The notes under the pieces: generated by a model
The model's input: the letters and a program-made list of their open reading frames with translations, nothing else
The model's database searches: none
Told to the model about the DNA's origin: nothing
Part shown: positions 4,446-6,345 of the stretch, in pieces
Layout: every line of letters begins with the position of its first letter
Numbering within the stretch: position 1 is the first letter of the stretch
DNA from: Desulfovibrionaceae bacterium UBA6814
GTDB lineage: Bacteria > Desulfobacterota > Desulfovibrionia > Desulfovibrionales > Desulfovibrionaceae
DNA: 6,345 bases
NCBI GenBank assembly: GCA_002452635.1
Contig: DKEU01000121.1
Location: forward strand, 1-6,345
Direction: 5' to 3'
Program-made: the position numbers and the translations under genes

Positions 4446-5591
4446 ATGTCCATGTCCCGCATAGCAATCCTGGTCCTGGCCCTGGTCCTCGGCCTGGGCG
4501 TCGCCGCCGCCCAAGCCGCCGAGCCCATCAAGATCGGCGCGGTGCTCTCGGTCACCGGCCCGGCCTCCTTCCTGGGCGAGCCGGAAAAGAACACCCTGGA
4601 GCTCGTGGCCGAACAGATCAACGCCAAGGGCGGCCTGCTGGGCCGGCCCGTGGAGGTGATCATCTACGACGACGAGGCCGACGTGAACAAGTGCGTCCTG
4701 GCCACGGACAAGCTGCTCAAGAAGGACAAGGTCGTGGCGGTGCTCGGCCCCTCCATCTCGGGCAACACCCTGGCCATCATGGGCAAGTTCCCGGCGGCCA
4801 AGATCCCGCTCATCTCCTGCGCCGCGGCCGAGAAGATCGTGGTGCCGGTGAACCCCTGGGTGTTCAAGACCGCCCAGTCCGACCGCCAGGCCGTGTCCCG
4901 CATCCTGCAGCACGCCAAGAAGACGGGCTTCAAGAAGCTGGCCATCCTCACCGTGTCCAACGGCTACGGCCAGGCCGGCCGCGCCGTGCTCCAGGAGCTG
5001 GCCCCGGCCCAGGGCTTCGCCATCGTGGCCGACGAGGTCTACGGCCCCAAGGACACGGACATGACCGCCCAGCTCACCAAGATCAAGGGCCTGGCCCCGG
5101 ACGCCATCATTTGCTGGGGCACCAACCCCGGCCCCGCGGTCATCGCCCGCAACCGCGTGCAGCTCGGCATCACCACGCCCCTGTACCAGAGCCACGGCGT
5201 GGCCTCGCGCAAGTTCATCGAGCTGGCCGGCGAGGCCGCCGAAGGGCTGATGCTGCCGGCCGGCCACCTGGTGGTGGCCCCCCTGGTCCCCGGCAGCCAT
5301 CCCCAGAAGCCGGTGCTCATGGACTACATGAAGGCCTATGAGGCCAAGTTCAAGCAGCCGGTGTCGGCCTTCGGCGGCTACGCCCACGACGCCCTGCTGC
5401 TGGTGGCCGACGCCGTCAAGCGCGGCGGCTCGGCCGAGCCCCAGGCCATCCGCGACAACCTGGAGAAGATCACCGCCTTCGTGGGCGCCAGCGGCATCTT
5501 CACCTTCACCCCCCAGGACCACCTGGGACTGGACGAGAGCGCCTTCGTGATGGTGAAGATCGAGAAGGGCGACTGGAAGGTCCTGGACTAG
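4446..5591 (+). CDS. Periplasmic ABC substrate-binding protein, branched-chain amino acid (LivK) type
   Basis: This 381-residue type I periplasmic binding protein (Peripla_BP_6-like) would capture a small ligand in the periplasm and deliver it to an inner-membrane ABC importer. A signal peptide spans about 1-24 (hydrophobic ILVLALVLGLGVAAA, cleavage at AQA/AEP). There is no lipobox Cys, so the mature protein should be soluble. The mature part opens with PIKIGAVLSVTGPASFLG, the typical first strand and ligand loop. It continues with INAKGGLLGRPVE, YDDEADVNKC, GPSISGNTLA and, in the second lobe, AILTVSNGYGQAGR and a GGYAHDALLLVADA helix. Length is normal for the family. It is followed 75 bp later by a close paralogue in the same direction. 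The ligand is not readable from sequence: branched-chain amino acids are the default, but aromatic acids, urea or amides are used by relatives. The longer GTG start (4440) is less likely. Confidence 0.93.
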   Translation: MSMSRIAILVLALVLGLGVAAAQAAEPIKIGAVLSVTGPASFLGEPEKNTLELVAEQINAKGGLLGRPVEVIIYDDEADVNKCVLATDKLLKKDKVVAVLGPSISGNTLAIMGKFPAAKIPLISCAAAEKIVVPVNPWVFKTAQSDRQAVSRILQHAKKTGFKKLAILTVSNGYGQAGRAVLQELAPAQGFAIVADEVYGPKDTDMTAQLTKIKGLAPDAIICWGTNPGPAVIARNRVQLGITTPLYQSHGVASRKFIELAGEAAEGLMLPAGHLVVAPLVPGSHPQKPVLMDYMKAYEAKFKQPVSAFGGYAHDALLLVADAVKRGGSAEPQAIRDNLEKITAFVGASGIFTFTPQDHLGLDESAFVMVKIEKGDWKVLD

Positions 5592-5617
5592 GCGGACCAA
5601 CCCGCTTCGGCTCAACC

Positions 5618-5645
5618 TCCGGGGCGCACGGACGGGCGCCCCGGA
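5618..5645 (+). other. Strong intercistronic hairpin between the two binding-protein genes
   Basis: TCCGGGGCGC (5618-5627) pairs perfectly with GCGCCCCGGA (5636-5645) around the 8-nt loop ACGGACGG. No U-tract follows, so it is not a canonical intrinsic terminator. It lies 26 nt after the first stop codon and 9 nt before the next ribosome binding site. In operons where the binding protein is needed in excess, such stems often stabilise the upstream mRNA; that role here is inference. Confidence 0.7.
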
Positions 5646-5654
5646 CAACATCCC

Positions 5655-5663
5655 AAGGGGGAG
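5655..5663 (+). promoter_or_regulatory. Ribosome binding site of the second binding protein
   Basis: AAGGGGGAG ends 3 nt before the ATG at 5667, with its AAGGGG core 6 nt upstream of it. It fixes the start of the partial gene, and the in-frame signal peptide agrees. Confidence 0.75.
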
Positions 5664-5666
5664 AAC

Positions 5667-6345
5667 ATGCTTCGGGGAATCAAGCTAGCTATCCTGGCCG
5701 CCCTGGCGACCCTGCTGGTTGCGGTATCGGTCCAGGCGGCCGAGCCCATCAAGATCGGCGCGGTCTTCTCGGCCACCGGCCCGGCCTCGTTCCTGGGCGA
5801 GCCCGAGAAGAACACCCTGGAGATGGAGGTGGCCAAGATCAACGCCGCGGGGGGCGTGCTGGGCCGGCAGATCGAGCTGACCATCTACGACGACGAGACC
5901 GACGTGAACAAGTGCGTGCTCGCCGTGGACAAGCTGCTCAAGAAGGACAAGGTGGCCGTGGTCATCGGCCCCACCACCTCGGGCAACACCCTGGCCATCG
6001 TGAACAAGTTCCCCGCGGCCAAGGTGCCCCTGGTGTCCTGCGCCGCGGCCGAGAAGATCACCACCCCGGTGAACCCCTGGGTGTTCAAGGTCGCGCCCTC
6101 GGACCGCTACGCCGCCTCCCGCATCCTGGAGCACGCGGCCAAGATGGGCTACAAGAAGCTGGCCATCATCACCGTGTCCGACGGCTTCGGCCAGGCCGGC
6201 CGCGGGGTGCTGCAGGAGCTCATCCCGGCCCAGGGCTTCACCCTGGCGGCGGACGAGGTCTACGGCCCCAAGGACACGGACATGACCGCCCAGCTCACCA
6301 AGATCAAGGGGCTGGAGCCCGACGCCATCATCTGCTGGGGCACCA
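5667..6345 (+). CDS. Periplasmic ABC substrate-binding protein, LivK type, partial at right edge
   Basis: The first 226 codons are present and the reading frame is open at the window edge. A signal peptide spans about 1-24 (MLRGIKLAILAALATLLVAV, cleavage at VQA/AEP), with no lipobox. From the cleavage site on it aligns without gaps to the preceding protein; by my count about 159 of 202 mature residues are identical (~79%). Shared blocks include PEKNTLE, YDDE.DVNKCVLA, SGNTLAI, SCAAAEKI, NPWVFK and VYGPKDTDMTAQL. The signal peptides are much less alike. Differences cluster at 52-56 (LVAEQ versus MEVAK), 102-104 and 131-132, some of which could lie near the ligand cleft and change specificity. 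It is most likely cotranscribed with its neighbour. The missing part should be roughly 150 residues. Confidence 0.92.
   Translation, partial: MLRGIKLAILAALATLLVAVSVQAAEPIKIGAVFSATGPASFLGEPEKNTLEMEVAKINAAGGVLGRQIELTIYDDETDVNKCVLAVDKLLKKDKVAVVIGPTTSGNTLAIVNKFPAAKVPLVSCAAAEKITTPVNPWVFKVAPSDRYAASRILEHAAKMGYKKLAIITVSDGFGQAGRGVLQELIPAQGFTLAADEVYGPKDTDMTAQLTKIKGLEPDAIICWGT

Noticed and set aside
4446..4530. Lipoprotein signal on the first binding protein
   Set aside because: No Cys follows the hydrophobic segment; the AQA/AEP site fits signal peptidase I.
4422..5651. 409-codon minus-strand open frame opposite the first binding protein
   Set aside because: It is a compositional shadow rich in His, Gly, Val and Leu with no recognisable domain. 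The plus-strand frame has a signal peptide and full family match.

Overview
The window comes from a GC-rich bacterium. In the genes, third codon positions are overwhelmingly G or C. A Desulfovibrio-like sulfate reducer (Desulfovibrionales) is my best guess, from the tandem LivK-type binding proteins, the codon usage and the style of the intergenic palindromes. That is inference, not something the sequence proves.

Left half, minus strand. Reading in the direction of transcription, ettA comes first: an ABC-F translation factor with both nucleotide-binding domains intact. A hairpin/U-tract terminator follows. Next are two related genes 22 bp apart, of 398 and 303 codons. Each encodes a GAF-like sensor domain followed by a histidine-kinase-like dimerisation segment with the box GGMAHVGNN. 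Each then stops without any ATPase domain. This pair is the least conventional part of the window. Beyond the last gene, the left edge holds a run of six G-tracts and a perfect 20-bp palindrome.

Centre, 4074-4439. This divergent intergenic region separates ettA (minus) from the binding-protein genes (plus). It contains a plausible sigma-70-like promoter for each direction. About 135 bp is packed with four consecutive hairpins and bounded by short inverted repeats; it would form most of the ettA 5' leader if the proposed promoter is right. A short leader with overlapping inverted repeats lies ahead of the first binding-protein gene.

Right half, plus strand. Two tandem genes encode closely related periplasmic branched-chain-amino-acid-type ABC substrate-binding proteins. 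The first is complete and the second runs off the right edge. They are separated by a strong 10-bp intercistronic hairpin. No permease or ATPase genes are visible; if this is a liv-type operon they would lie to the right.

Two independent tandem duplications therefore flank one conserved housekeeping gene. In each pair a stretch of more than 50 nt is identical at the DNA level.
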